A stretch of 64,000 nt of DNA from Cucumis sativus (lineage: Eukaryota; Streptophyta; Magnoliopsida; Cucurbitales; Cucurbitaceae): contig NC_026658.2 in NCBI RefSeq assembly GCF_000004075.3, positions 23,858,075 to 23,922,074 of the forward strand, in the 5' to 3' direction. This document shows, one piece after another, positions 24,705 through 38,014 of this stretch. A program made the translations under genes and the position numbers. How positions within the stretch are numbered: the stretch's first letter is position 1; the number at the start of each line of letters is the position of its first letter. The notes under the pieces were generated by a model. It was not told the origin of the DNA, ran no database searches, and saw nothing but the letters and a program-made list of their open reading frames with translations.

Positions 24705-27700
24705 CTAAACCATTTCCAAAATTTTGATATGCCCAGTTGAGTTTGCAGCTACTAATGAAGACGACTGACTTCGCCAACAAACCGAAGAGATAAATTGTGC
24801 GGAGTCGTCCATTTCATGACTTGAAAGAGGATCGATTTGAAACTTGTACGACAATGCGGGCATTGGAAAGGCTTTGTGGTAGACGAAAACCTACATCCAG
24901 GGAATAGAAAAACATTCCAAGAGCTAATGAGATAATAATTGATCAATAACAACAATAATACATGTTATTTTTCGAACAGCAACGATAATGATCTATGTTC
25001 TCGTAGTATGAAAAAGAGGACAGGGGGAAGGGGTCATATTTTGATCTAGAGAAACCAATATCCATCTTTATGTGTTCATAGTTTCATATTGAAGAGTGCT
25101 CATATTGCTAAATTGGAATTCACAACCCTTAAGCATATGACAACATAAAATTTTGTCCTGACAAGAACGGATGGACAGAGATTTCTTAGATGCAGTTTTG
25201 AGGAATGAACAGAAGGAAGAAGCCAGTGAAATAAAGAATGAATCATTGGTGGCAACAAGAAATGAGATTAAGGTGGTATTATCTAAAATTGATGGAAATG
25301 GATTTTAGCAATAAACAAAAAAAATGGATGCAAAAACTAACCTCATTTGTCTCTGAACCTGTAGCAATGTAACCATCAGAAACGGACAGCCCCACAAAGT
25401 TCTGCAATAGAAATTTAAATAGGCCATCAGCTATTCGTCAACTTCAGTGCTTTTACAGGGTAAGAGGCTTTTATTGTCAGATGGGGGATAGCAACCCATA
25501 TAACATTTTAGTATTTTACAGATATTAACAAACAACTATAAGTAACCCTAAGTACTGCAAGAGATGGTGAAAAGGGTTGAAAGAAAAGGAAGCACTCCGT
25601 AGGTTGATTTATTGATGTTTTGACTTATTGGACAAAGATTCTTCTCCAAACGAAAATATATAATTGTTTTATGACCCTCTTACGGATGCCTTTCCTCTTA
25701 TGTGATCCTCTTGGTAACCAAAGTATATAACTATAGGCTCATTTAAAAAATTATAGCATTTTTTTTAATCTAGAAAATGGTTAGTGTTTCCCAATGAAAA
25801 CAGTTTTGGTGCCGATAAGTTCGCACCAACTACTCATAATTATTTCTTCTACTATTTGAGGAAGTTGAACTTCATTTCGTTAGGAAACGATAATAGAGAC
25901 TACTCAACAAAGTAACCATTCAACCGTGCACTCTATAAACTATAACCAAATAAGATAATCAGAAGTTCCTATTAGGATTCCTTTCCACCTTCCATTCTCC
26001 TTCCATTCAATTTTTTTAATGAAAAAACCAAAAACCAAATGCAAAAGAGCTTCAATTTGGCTAAACCAAAAAATTGATGCCAGCACCCACTGTTTCCTAA
26101 TCTTTTGGGATAAGAATCCACCATTTCCAAGTTAATACATAAATCCGAGTGAGAGAAATTATTTACCTTTTTGCCAGAGCAGATGAAAAACACTAAAATA
26201 CGTAATCAGATTTCCACAAATAAAATTTGTACCTTAATATTCATGTGGCCTGTGAAGGACTGAACTGGAGAATCAACAACCCGGGATGTGGACATGGACA
26301 AATCCCAGAGCTTCAAAGTGTTATCCGTGGATGCAGAAACAAGAGTGCTTGAGTCTATATACTTGACGTAACTCACAGTTTTGTTATGTCCAGTGAAGGT
26401 GCACAAAGGTACTCTTATATTCCGCATGTCATAGTAATAAATTTTGTGATCAGCTGAACCAAATGCAAGTGACCGACCAGAATCCACAGGAAATTGTACA
26501 CAGCAGACATTGGCTTTTGTTCTGATTGTTCCAATACTTATACCCTGCAGTAGCAACCCAAGTAAGGAACAAATTATCAAACATTCCACATAAATATCGT
26601 TAGCATGCAATTAGATTACTGTAGTACGTTTAGTTTCAAAGCTGACATCCACCAAGTGGAAAAATAGAATTGCCTGATTGATACTCCAGAGCTTAACTGA
26701 TCCATCATCACTCCCACTTGCCAAAATTGTAGGATCTGCTGATGAGAAGTCAATGGACCATACACGCCGCTCATGTTCTCCCATTTCAGTGACTACTTGA
26801 CTTCTTGTGACATCCCATACCTAAACAAATCAAGCAACAATATGACCACAAAATAATAGAATCTCAAAGGTGAATAAAATTTATGGCATCAGTTACCTGC
26901 ACTACACCCTCAAAATTACTTGAAGCAATTTGACTTTTGATGTAACGATTCCAACAAACACTGCTTAGTTTTGACCTGCTGGCCATTTCAACAACAGGGT
27001 AATGAATATCACGGTCTTCGTTCACAATTGAGTCATATCCAAACACTTTAATTTTCCTATTAACACCAGCTGTGGCAAAAAATTCTCCATCACGATCAAA
27101 ACTGAGAGAACACACTAAGTTGGAGGAATTCAATAGATCTCCTTGCTTCAAGTCTGCCTTTACTTTTAACTTGCTAAAGGATAGATACTTGCACAAACCT
27201 TCCAGGAATGGACTTATCCACCCACCTTGTCTATTGTCATTGCAACTCTCTTTTGAAGCCAAATTATTAACTGAACTTCTTTCAGTTAAAACTACGGACC
27301 CCCTACCATCACTACTTACTGATGAGTGTTTAACAAACTGCCTTGATGGCTTGTTTACTCTACCTCTCATCAAAAAGTATGCTAACTCCAATTTCTTAAA
27401 GTTCTTCATTAATCGAGAACTCTTAAAAAGTACGCCTTGTTCGTTATCATTCTCTGAACTTGTCTTTGAGCAATGATCAAGATTATCACCGCATGCTTCT
27501 ATATCATGGGTCAAAATTCCTGGTCTAAATCGTTTCCTTGATCCCAGAGCAGCAGAATCAGTATTCCTGACAGGAGGCATTGAAGGGAGATTTAATGGCA
27601 AATGATTGTCCTTCACAAGATCTGTGTGTGACCCAATATTTTTCTTGAAATTAGTTTGGTGCCTCATAACTTGTTCAATATCACTGCATAGAAATGAAAT

Positions 27701-30526
27701 GGTATCTTGCAGCTTATGAGCAGCTTCCTGCTTTCTTTGTTGCATGAGCAAAAGGAATTCTAGCAGTAACTCCTGCTCTTCAATTTTTTTTCGAAGCTTG
27801 ATTGCTGCTTCACGTTCTTCTAGATCATCTTTTGGTTCATTGAGAAATACACTTTGCAATAATTCACTGTAAAAGAAGAAGACAAGAAAAGCCTGATAAA
27901 TGTATACTCTAGATAAATCACAGATGCACTACTAAAAGTTAGCACTATTTGCTAAGAAATAATTACATTTCCAAACAAGATGAAGTAAATAAGAATACAA
28001 CGCAAGATAGGACTATAATCCAAGTAGGTGTCTGTAACATACATAAGCTCGATTTCAATATGTCACTGGTTTAGCAAAGGGCAGAGTGAGAAGAAATCAC
28101 AATTATATACTGTGATAAATATTATCATTTTTTAAAAATAACTTAATACAAAAATATTTGGATATAAAAACTTCAGCAAGTAGTCAGCCTGAATTAATAG
28201 CTAGAATGTCTTGCAATTTTGTGGCAGTAGACAGTTCTCTTGCTTATAGAAGGCTCCAAAAATATTAATTTGACAAACCATGCCAAAGAGCACAACTCCT
28301 AACTGAAAGGGAGCTCTGGAAGGCTCCAAGGATATCTTCCAGCATTCTACACACGTCCTTTCTCATAACTCATAAGCATGGGCCAATAAACTGAATCTGC
28401 CAGAGATGCCTCCATAATGCTAAAAAAAGGGGATAACCACCAACTCAAATCCTTAGCTTCATTCCAAAAGATATTCCAAAGATTTCTCCATCACAACATT
28501 CATCGAGCACAATTCTGTCAGATTGGTCTGAACAACAATTCTCAGACTACTCTCTCATTCTCACTTTCTTGCTCAAGTAAATTTTACTGTAATATGACAA
28601 CCCTATGTCTATGTGAAATAACCAAATCCAATTTCCTTTTATGTCGTGTGCCTCATGAAATGCAGTGGATTCCATACATCAACGCCTTCATGGAATTCCT
28701 CTCAAAGGTAAAATAGAGATTCTTAGGAGAAATGAAGAACATTGTCTTCTTTTGCTTATTTGAATGGAAAGAAATTATTAAAAAATATTTGAACGGAATA
28801 ATAAGGTTTTCTCATCCATTTAGGAGTATTCTCTCTGTTTCGTTATGGTCTGACATGAAAAAGGACTTCTGAAATAACATACATTATGTTAATTAATTGC
28901 CAATTGGAGGGTTACGATAATACCCTAGAATTTTCTCCAAGGTAATATCTCATCACCACAGATCGTCTTTTGCAACTTTCCTTAGCAATAGTAACCCCGT
29001 CCTATTAGTAAAATAAAAATACTAATTAAAACAGGTGAAACAAAAATAAAATGATATCTAGATTCATTTAACTGTGGACTAGTTTGTTTAACCATGGACG
29101 CAATTGCACTCTTAACATCTCAATATTATCCAAGTTGGACCATGATCCAATCTTCAAGTAAGAGGAAATTTCTGCATTCATAGCCTGATACCCACACCTT
29201 CAAGTTAAACATTGCCTAAAAGCTTTTATAAGGATACAGGAAAAATACTCAGACAGCACTCGTTTGATTATTTGAACAAATACCAATTTGTTGAACTGCA
29301 ATGACACCTTGCCCAGAAAATAAACAAGCAAAACTGTTGATACTTATCAAACAAACTACACTTTAATGTAGTTGCATGATTGTTTCTTCCAACTCAATGA
29401 TTTCTGGAGAAAGCAAAGGTTCCAGTCCATTAATTGCAAACTTAGCTTTTAGGAAAGGGGGGAAAACACAAAAGGCACTAATAGCTTAGCCAAAGATTTG
29501 TAACCCAAGAATTTTGGAGGGTTCACACCTTAGCTTAGGTCGATTGGTTGGCTCAGGATGCAGTAACCATAAGCAAAATGAAGCTTCTTTTGGCCACTTC
29601 AACAGCAATTGAGTAGGAAGCACTCTATGCCTCAAGCTGGACATAGTTCTATTCTTCTCTTCTCTCGAGCTGAAGGAGCAGAATAACTGGGTCACAAGTG
29701 TCATTATCAGACAAGCTTATATGTTAAACTAAAAATAGAAAGTCCAAAGGTGCAAGTAAGTGTTAATGGTAAAAAAGGAGCCTGGGGAAGTAAAAATGGC
29801 GCCAGGCACCAATTATATAATAACACAGATGAAACTTGCAATACTAACCTCAAAAAGAAGAACTCCTAACCGGTAGATATCTGAAGCACTGGAACTTGGG
29901 CTATCCGAAGCCTCTTCTGGGCTGGTGTACCATGTAGTCTCCATGGCCAATATCTGTTTCATGGGAAACGATTGCACCTTATCTTCTGTTTCTTCAATAT
30001 GTCTTCTATCTTTTTTTCTAAATTTCCCAAACCCTTCATTTAAGGATGCTTGGGCAGCATATATTGAACTTGACTGCATGCAACTAGTTTCAGACAAAGC
30101 GTTTATAGGGGTCATAACAGATCGAAAACCCTCACTTCCAAGGCTGCTTGGAAAGGGAGAAGATGATGTTTTAACCTCTGCCATTTGACTATTAATGCCA
30201 TCCTCAAGAGAATCAGAGCCAGAATCTGAACATGATGCCGACTCAATAAAGGTTACATGGTTGAAAGAAGACATTACAAAGCATGAAGGACGCACATTGT
30301 GAACAACAATGCCTTGAGCATGAGCAATATTAACAATCTCCACTATTTGCCTAAATATATGAAGGCATTCAAGAGCATCCACTGATCTTCCTGGCTTATC
30401 CAACCATTGCCTCAAACTAATATCACTCCATTTATGAGAACGCAGATAAGGGTCGGCAAGTATATCTTCCTCACAAACCCCAGATATATCATCCAGGTTC
30501 CTAAGGTGATCGGATGATCCCTCCAT
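24705..30526 (-). CDS. SPA4: SPA1-related protein (SPA3/SPA4 type), COP1 partner
   Basis: SPA proteins join COP1 in the nuclear CUL4-linked E3 complex that destroys light-signalling factors in darkness. Seven exons are proposed: 30526-29849, 29686-29529, 27866-26897, 26820-26674, 26544-26233, 25401-25342 and 24890-24705. They give 836 residues (Arabidopsis SPA3 845, SPA4 794). The start at 30526 (MEGSSD) gives the short N-terminus of the SPA3/SPA4 branch. A kinase-like region covers residues ~60-275. Its catalytic loop reads HNVRPSC instead of HRDxKxxN, so activity by the usual mechanism is doubtful. A coiled coil follows near 285-330. WD40 repeats fill ~520-836, with DDGSVKLWS and [10 protein letters not shown] visible. 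The intron after exon 4 seems to begin with GC (CAG|GCAATT). Assignment to SPA4 rather than SPA3 is not certain. Confidence 0.92.
27867..29528 (-). other. Large intron of the SPA gene
   Basis: This 1.66-kb intron between exons 2 and 3 has donor AAG|GTGTGA and acceptor TTTACAG|TGAATT. It contains a 99-codon plus-strand open frame at 28417-28716 that resembles no known protein and has no promoter signals. No transposon ends were seen. Confidence 0.6.
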
Positions 30527-33500
30527 TGTTATCCACTTAAAGCAGCACATAAGCCAGCACACAAACATCCAAAGACTGGATATATTCTTCCACTACTATC
30601 ACAAACCCTTTCTTCTACCATCATCAATCTATATAAGTAGCTCACAAACGAGCCCCAAAACATATCAATATCCCCATCCTTAACTTCACAAACTCGTATG
30701 ACAAATTCCCTGCTGCTGGTTTCAAATAAGAAGACAAAAAAATTAGAATACAATACTTTTCACACATATAATAGCCCACCTTCCACTCGATCAACAAAAG
30801 CAATAAATGCAAAACGAATAAAAAAACAAGAAGAAAACAAGCAAACCCCTGAGGAAACCAGTAAAACAACCCCAAAATAAACAACCCTTTTGAGAAAAGA
30901 TATCGAAAATTCCCAACAAAGGGGGGGAAATATAAGGAAAACGAAGCAAACCCACCTTAAGAAAGAAGAAGAAGATCACAAAAACCACCATGAAAGTGTA
31001 GAATTCAGTTTCCGCAACAAGCCCATCATCCACAAAGCGGCGAAAAAACCCATTTCAGCATAGAAACCAGATGCTTTAGTTTGCTGTGTCCACTCCAAAT
31101 TCACCACCACCTCATAAAATCCCCGTACTTTTTTTTCACTAAAAAAGAAACAAAAAAAAAAAAAGCAAGAATAAAAAAAACACACAAAATCTTCCCACAA
31201 AAAACACGGACCGTTAATATTGCATACCCAAAAAAAAAAAAGAACAAAATTCTCAATAATTTTTCTGCTCCCTCTCAAACTAAGAAACACTTTTTTTCTT
31301 CAAATTTCCCACCTTTTTTATTTTCCCCTCTTATTCTAGGGCTTCTACAAGCCACTGATCTTCATTATCCACTTACTTTATTCCATAAGACTACGTGGCA
31401 TAACCATGGCCTCAGGCTGATTGTATAAAAAATGTATTTTTTATATATTTTGGCGGAATATTTTGCTTAATTTGATTATTTTATTGGCACAAGATTAGGG
31501 AACTAATTAATTAATTGGGATTAATTTTCACTTTGACCTAATGATTTGTCACATTGTCACCACTTCCAAGATTCTTAATAACCATTTCTTTTAACAAAAA
31601 AAACTTTATTGTACTAATCGAAGCAGTATCTTTACTTTCAAAGTTAATAGAATAATATTAACTATATGATTTTTATATTAACTGCGTCAGCATATCCATG
31701 TTTCCTATATAATTCATTTTTAGTGGCTATCCTAACCAAATCCCAAAATAGATACAATCTCTTTTTTTCCTTTTATGATGATAATTTCCCATTATAAAGA
31801 ACTCCATTTATAGCTTCCCTTTTTACACGAATCCGATAAAAAAGTTAATTCATGATCTACCTCTTTAACATAAATTAGTAGTGAACTTCAAAGCTTCAAT
31901 TAATTTATTTTATAATTTTATTAGATGCATGTTTTAGATCTATATTGATAATCATTTAATTTTTCATTACTTTTCTCTATTGGTTTAGATGGAAAGATAT
32001 ATTTCTTGTGAGTTTTATATAGAAATAGCGTTTATTATTATTTTTATATTAAAAAATAATTATTAAACAAATACAAATAAACTATTGAACTTTTGTAATG
32101 GTAGTCAAGATAAACCTGTCTTAACTAATTGGATTAAAATGAGCATGAAAAAGTGAGTATTAGAAACTTGTGGTGTTGAGGCATTGGGGAGGATTAGGGA
32201 AGAGACAAAGTGTTGAAAGAGAGGATATTGATATTGAAAAAGGTTGCTCCACTCTAAAAGGTTGGTTCATTTTCTTCTCATCCAAAATAAAAAAGCAGAG
32301 ATAGCTTTTGAGCTCTATCTTTTGCTATAAATCGTGGGCTCTACGAAAACCAAAACATATATAACTTTTTTTTAATTGGATTAGGGTTGACGTGGTCGGA
32401 TTTAAGGATCTAATTTGTTCGAGAAAATAACTTAACTTATATGATCTACCGTTTGTAGAATCAACTTTGAAGTCAAATAAAAATCTAATAGTAAAATCAT
32501 GATTTGTTTGATTTTAAAAAAGGAAAATTTATTTTATGATGGAAATTAATTTGTACGATTCAAATCTCTTCTTCGCGCGTTTTTTAATTTGGTTATCAAA
32601 TATATTTTCTCTTGCTCGTACTATTTAACAATCTAGTAATGATGTTACTGATTAAATAGGTAATCATTCATTTTTTGTTTGTTTAATACAAATTGTGGAT
32701 AGAGAATTCGAACTTCATACCTTTTGATATTTAATACATGAATATACTATAAACTACTCTTGTCCACGTATATGATTATTTTAATAATAAAATAAAATTT
32801 TGATTACACACAATAAAAGTAAAACTCGATTGAAGATTATATTATATAGTTTGTAGTTCATTTAATAAAGTTATAAATTTGGTTAATTACCTCTTGATAT
32901 TCCAATATAATATTTTTCTCAATAAAATAGATAAATGAAAAACGATAATCTTATTACTGTAACTATAAGTAAATATTGTTGGATAAAATTAAATTGAAAA
33001 TCATCCAATTTAAATTATGTTTCACGATAAAATCTAACATGTACAAAAGTTAAATCTGTAGTTTCTTCCATACGAACGAGTTAGTGTTCAAATTCAATTA
33101 AATAGCAACTAAATTAAGTTAAATTTGACCCATGTGTTCAATTTTAATATTTATTTTTGTATTTTCAAGAGTTACTAAGTTACTAACCTATAAACAACAA
33201 TCATCTTCTTCACATTGAATCATCCCATTCTAAAATTAAAAAGTTCCCTCATTAATTCTTTCCTTCCTATATCATTGAATTGAGTTAAGAGCAAGTATTC
33301 AAGAGTTCTACCAAATTCAACTAGTTTGAAGCTACAAATAATCGTTGTAGTCTACTTGCAAATAATTATCCTCAAAAAAATGTTTATAAAAAGAACGAGA
33401 CTTGACTACGACTTAAATATACAGAGGGTTTAAGTTTGTTAGTGTTATTCGTTTATATTATAATTGAAAGTTTTCTTATAATGATATTAACTCAACAAGG

Positions 33501-34421
33501 CTTGAGAAGGTAAGACATAGAGAAATAATGGGAATTCACATGCGGGCACACAAACGTGACAAATAATTGTTGAAATATATATGGAGACAAAATTAATTTG
33601 TAAATGGAACGTATGGGAACGAAATCTGTCCCCCCCACTGCCGGAGGCCTTTCCTTTTGTTTTGTTTTATTTCATACTCTCATTATATTCATTGTTTTCA
33701 CTTTTTCTTTTCTCACCAAATTCTTCTCTAAAGTTCTCAATTAAATAGGGTTTAAAATACTCTCATGTATAATTTGTTAATCAAACTAAAGAATGATAAC
33801 CAACAAATTAAGGTTTTAAAAAAAATTGTGGAGTTAGTTTTGCTTTTTCAGAAATTATAAAGAAGAAAGTGAAACAAAGTTCCATAAATTTTGTTTTTGA
33901 ATTTGAAAACTACCTAAATGTTGGATAAATTAATATAATTAGTCGTTTTATTATTTTAATTATTTTTACATTTTAGTGTATTATAATATATTTTTTAAAC
34001 TTTTTTATGATTTGAAAGTTTTATTTAAATGTATAAGAAATTAGGAGACTTCTAGAGAAGTTGAATCGAAAAGCTACCATTAGATTATTTAACAATTTGA
34101 TTATTAGCTTTCTCACGTTCGTTATAGTTTAAAAAGTGATTCTGTTGGATTATTTAACTTGATTGACTAAGCAATCAAAACCATAATTGAGATTCTTTCA
34201 AATTTTCTTTCTACCTTCTTTAAAGCAATTCCAATCCGACCCTAAATAGTTTATACAAGTATAAATTCAACTTTGAGTATATACCTTCGACGACGAGGTT
34301 GAGTGGTTTGAATCTCCCACCGACTTATATATTGTTAAATTAAAAAAGTCGCACTTTTAAATAGTCAAAGCACTTGTTCTCCAACCCCACACACTATAAT
34401 ATATAGTACTAGTGATACCAT

Positions 34422-35753
34422 CATTACAAGAAAAATTATTTTTAGTGAGAATCTTTTAGTAACGCGTGCAATTTTTATTGGTAAAAGTTGACTTGTAGTA
34501 ACGAGTTAAAAAAAAATCGCTAAATCTTACTTTTTAGCCACATAATTCAAAATAATGTCACTGAAAGTTTACTAATGCGTCGTTAGAAGTTTTTTTCTTA
34601 AAAACAAAAATAACTTTTGATTTCCCTCCCTTCATTCACGATTTATATAGTTTAACTTATATGTGAACGTGGCGTGTTGTGTCCCACATTTAAGTCTTAC
34701 CTCTATTAACATTAACCTTGTGTGATCAATTTATATATCTTGTAAAAAAGACTAATAGTGAATTTTCATCATAGATACTATAAATTATGTAGTAATTATG
34801 CTTCTGTTCTCAAACCAATCACATATGGTTAAGTGGTACACTGTTTATTTGCATTCAACCTATTTATTTAATCACTTCTATTGTTGTAATAATTCTTGTT
34901 AAATCTTAACTGAAATAGGACGGTAAATAGGTTGTAACTACTTATTGTAACCTTTCACTAATCGAATGTTTTGTTTCTTTAACAAAATGCAAGTACATAT
35001 AGATTCTATATTTTGTTTCTATTTTAAGGACATAATTCTATTATCAAAGTTCTTAGACTTAGAAGTTAAAGTTATTAGCTTTAATGTTATTCTCATTTTG
35101 TTTGTAGATTTCAAGAAGTTGAGGATAACAATCGGTTAAATTTTGAGTTTGGAGTTATCTAAGAGTGACACGTTGTGATGCTTGGAGAAGGGTGATGTTT
35201 CTGTTTCTTATTATTACATACTTTCAAGACTTGTAGAAAATTTTGTTATGCACACTACTTTTGCACAAACGTAACTTCATAATTTATAATTAACTTTGTT
35301 CATCCATTTACTTCACACTTATAACTTAGGTTGACATTACTCGAACTATTTATGAAATTATCAAAGTTTCTTTTCATATATTTCTAGTGATAAAGTTGGT
35401 GTCATTATATTTGATATTTTATACTAGGTTTAAATAGTAAATTAAATATTATTATCTTTATTTAATAAAATACTTTTAATGGCGTTTCAATAATGTCGTA
35501 AAAGCATTGAGTTTAGTGTCGCTAAAACATCACCTTTAGTGGCGAGTATAATACGTCACTGTAAAAGATAAACAGTGACATAACGTATGTTACTAAAAGT
35601 ACATCTTTTGCAGTGTGAAAATTGTTCGTCGCTAAAATTTTTAGCGACACTCCTAGCAACAAATGGCTCTGCGTCGATAAAAGTATGAGCAACATGGTTC
35701 TGAGTTTTACTGACATTTTTTATGCGTCACTAAAAACAACATTTCTTGTAATG
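34422..35753. mobile_element. Non-autonomous CACTA-like (EnSpm) DNA transposon
   Basis: The 1332-bp element begins CATTACAAGAAAAATT and ends with the inverted copy of CATTACAAGAAATG. This is close to the CACTACAAGAAAA ends of plant CACTA elements. The match continues through TTTTTAGTGA in both ends. CAT flanks both sides (34419-34421 and 35754-35756), the 3-bp duplication expected for this superfamily. Both subterminal zones are dense in short repeats of the type TTTAGYGRCG in either orientation, as CACTA transposases require. No frame longer than 64 codons exists inside, so it depends on a transposase elsewhere. The second base of the end is T where C is usual. Confidence 0.8.
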
Positions 35754-36371
35754 CATAAAAGTTTATGATCATTAGGTTACAAAAAAATAGAAAACACTCA
35801 TTAACTTAGAGTAAAGTTCACAATGTCGAAAACTTCAAAATTTTGCAAATTCGTACTTATATGAACTTTAGATTTGTTTTAAAATAGTTAATTTTCTCGT
35901 TGAAATGCAGATAGATAAGTGATACAATGGTGATGTATGCATAAAACAACATTATATTTGACATAAGTAGAAGGCTTCAATTTTGCCTCTAAACTTGAGG
36001 TTAGGTTCCAATTATAAAAAAGTTTCATCTTAAAACTCTTTAACATTTCAAATTCTCTTAAAATAAATCATTAACTAAAATGAACACAATAACAGTAAAA
36101 GATTCAAACACAAGTAAAATTTGATAGTGAAAATCGAGAAAGAAATGAGATGATAGAGAAAGTTTCATGAATTTGGTGAGACGATAGAAATGCGTGTGTA
36201 AAATCAAAACCTCCCTCGAGATGACAACTAAAGTATTCCAACTATCTTTTAGCTATAGTTTTGTTTTTCACTTTCTTTTGCAATCTTTTAGTTATTTGCC
36301 AATTTAAGATCCATCCATCCTTTGCATAAGTACTTGGGTTGTTTGAGGGAAAAATGAAACTATCAAACATT

Positions 36372-36505
36372 GGATAAAATAAAGATTTGAAGAAACATCA
36401 ACTTTCTTTTATAGGAGTGTGCACATTTTTATTGAGCTTGTAACACTATATTTGTCTACTCCTTTTAAAGAAAGTTTGATGGTTCAAAAGTCTTTATTTT
36501 ATTCC
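36372..36505. repeat. Long imperfect hairpin (foldback element)
   Basis: The arm at 36372-36418 is matched by an inverted arm at 36458-36505 with about 85% identity by eye. Shared blocks include ATAAAATAAAGA, CATCAA and ACTTTCTTT, each arm ending in AGGAGT. The spacer is 39 bp. It could be a MITE core or a small-RNA precursor. No protein frame is present. Confidence 0.65.
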
Positions 36506-37761
36506 ATGTGTGCTAGCTTTATTCTTAACAATCGAATGATAACACTACAAATTTGTATGTTCTATGTTTTGGGATAAATAACATAATTTACGTGTCCATA
36601 TTAGGATTTTAGTTTAAATAGAGAAAAAAATGAGTTTCAGTATAATTTTAAGTACAAAATACGCGACCGGTAGATGAATTAAAAAACATTGTAATTAAAT
36701 AGTGGTATTTTATGAACAAGTGCACACTGGACTCGTTATTTCCATAACTGAGTAGGCATTGATTTAAGCACCGTAGTTGACTCAACATCGTGTGGTTGTA
36801 ATTTTTCTTTTTTTTTTTTTACGATTTCAATTCTATTTGATTAACATCCACTTGATGTCACTTCAATGTTGACGTGTGTATTCTCCTATTTGAATCTTTC
36901 ACATTACTATTTGATGTGTATCATATGTACTAACACAAGTTTTAGAGTTTTATTTCAATTTCTAAACGTGTGTTTAATTTGTTTGTAATTAGGAGACACA
37001 TTCTTCCATGAAATTGAGTGTGGATTCCATTTTCAAACTTCAACATGTTGGCTTTTTTATTAGGTAGGTTGAAGTCAAATATATTAGTCTCCAACTAAAT
37101 TTAATCCCCAAGTTTGTGGCAATAGTCACGTTCCCTTAATTGATTAAAGAATGCTCAAACCGAGTTGTCAATTAATAAAATATTTGAAAATGAAAACCAA
37201 CCTCACTAATGAATCATACATATATGTTTATGGGTGAGACATATTTGTCCATTCAATTCAAATGTCAACTATGCAATAAACAAAGCATAGAAGGATTTGA
37301 TCTATAGTACAATTGATGTAATTCACAGTTTTATAGAAAATTTGGACGTGTATTTGATTTTTTCTTCACATTTTCAATTAGAAGAAAATTCTAAAAAGAA
37401 AGTTAAAATTTTATTCAATAGGTTGAACATATGATATATAAATTGATATCGCGATTGAGAACGAATAGAATGGTTCATTCCAAATCTCCTCTACCAATCC
37501 AACCATACTTACCATTATCAAATTATGATCTACATTAATCACATTTAATGTCTTTCTGAAAAGTGATGTGTCACCATAAAATCTCATTTGAATCACATCA
37601 AGCATTATCGATAATTGACATAAAAATTCACTTTATACATTCCTTTTATGACTATTAATTTTTGACCCACAACCTTTATTTGAATATTTTCTATCTAACA
37701 CCCGCAACTAACTTACAAACAATAACGTTATATTAAGTTTTCTTAAGAAGTAAATGGTAAG

Positions 37762-38014
37762 CAGTGACAGATTCAAAAATCATAGATAGCGGGACTACTA
37801 TATAAAAAATGAACAGATGTAGTAGACAAGATTCAGACCCAGAACTTTAAAGTTTTAAAGGGGAACAACCATATACGAAAGGCAAAATTGAGTAACAATA
37901 GAACATTATTTAATATATTTTATTATTCAACACTTCAAAATTAATATTAAAATACAAAAATTGAGAATGTGAGAGGGGCACGTACCTTTTGACCCCTTAA
38001 TAAATCCACTTCTG
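37762..38014. mobile_element. Small hAT-like MITE with 8-bp target duplication
   Basis: The 253-bp segment starts CAGTGACAGATTCA and its other end, reverse-complemented, starts CAGAAGTGGATTTA, resembling the short imperfect CAG-GGCGGAT ends of plant hAT elements. It is flanked by ATGGTAAG (37754-37761) and ATTGTAAG (38015-38022), an 8-bp duplication with one mismatch. The interior has no coding frame. Confidence 0.65.

Noticed and set aside
24752-24955. Minus-strand frame over the last SPA exon
   Set aside because: It is out of frame. The true SPA exon (24890-24705) reads through the same DNA in another frame and ends the WD40 domain.
28417-28716. 99-codon plus-strand frame inside the SPA intron
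   Set aside because: It has no family resemblance, no promoter signal and unremarkable composition, and it lies antisense within a well-supported intron.
35522-35716. 64-codon frame inside the CACTA-like element
   Set aside because: It lies in subterminal repeats and has no transposase features.
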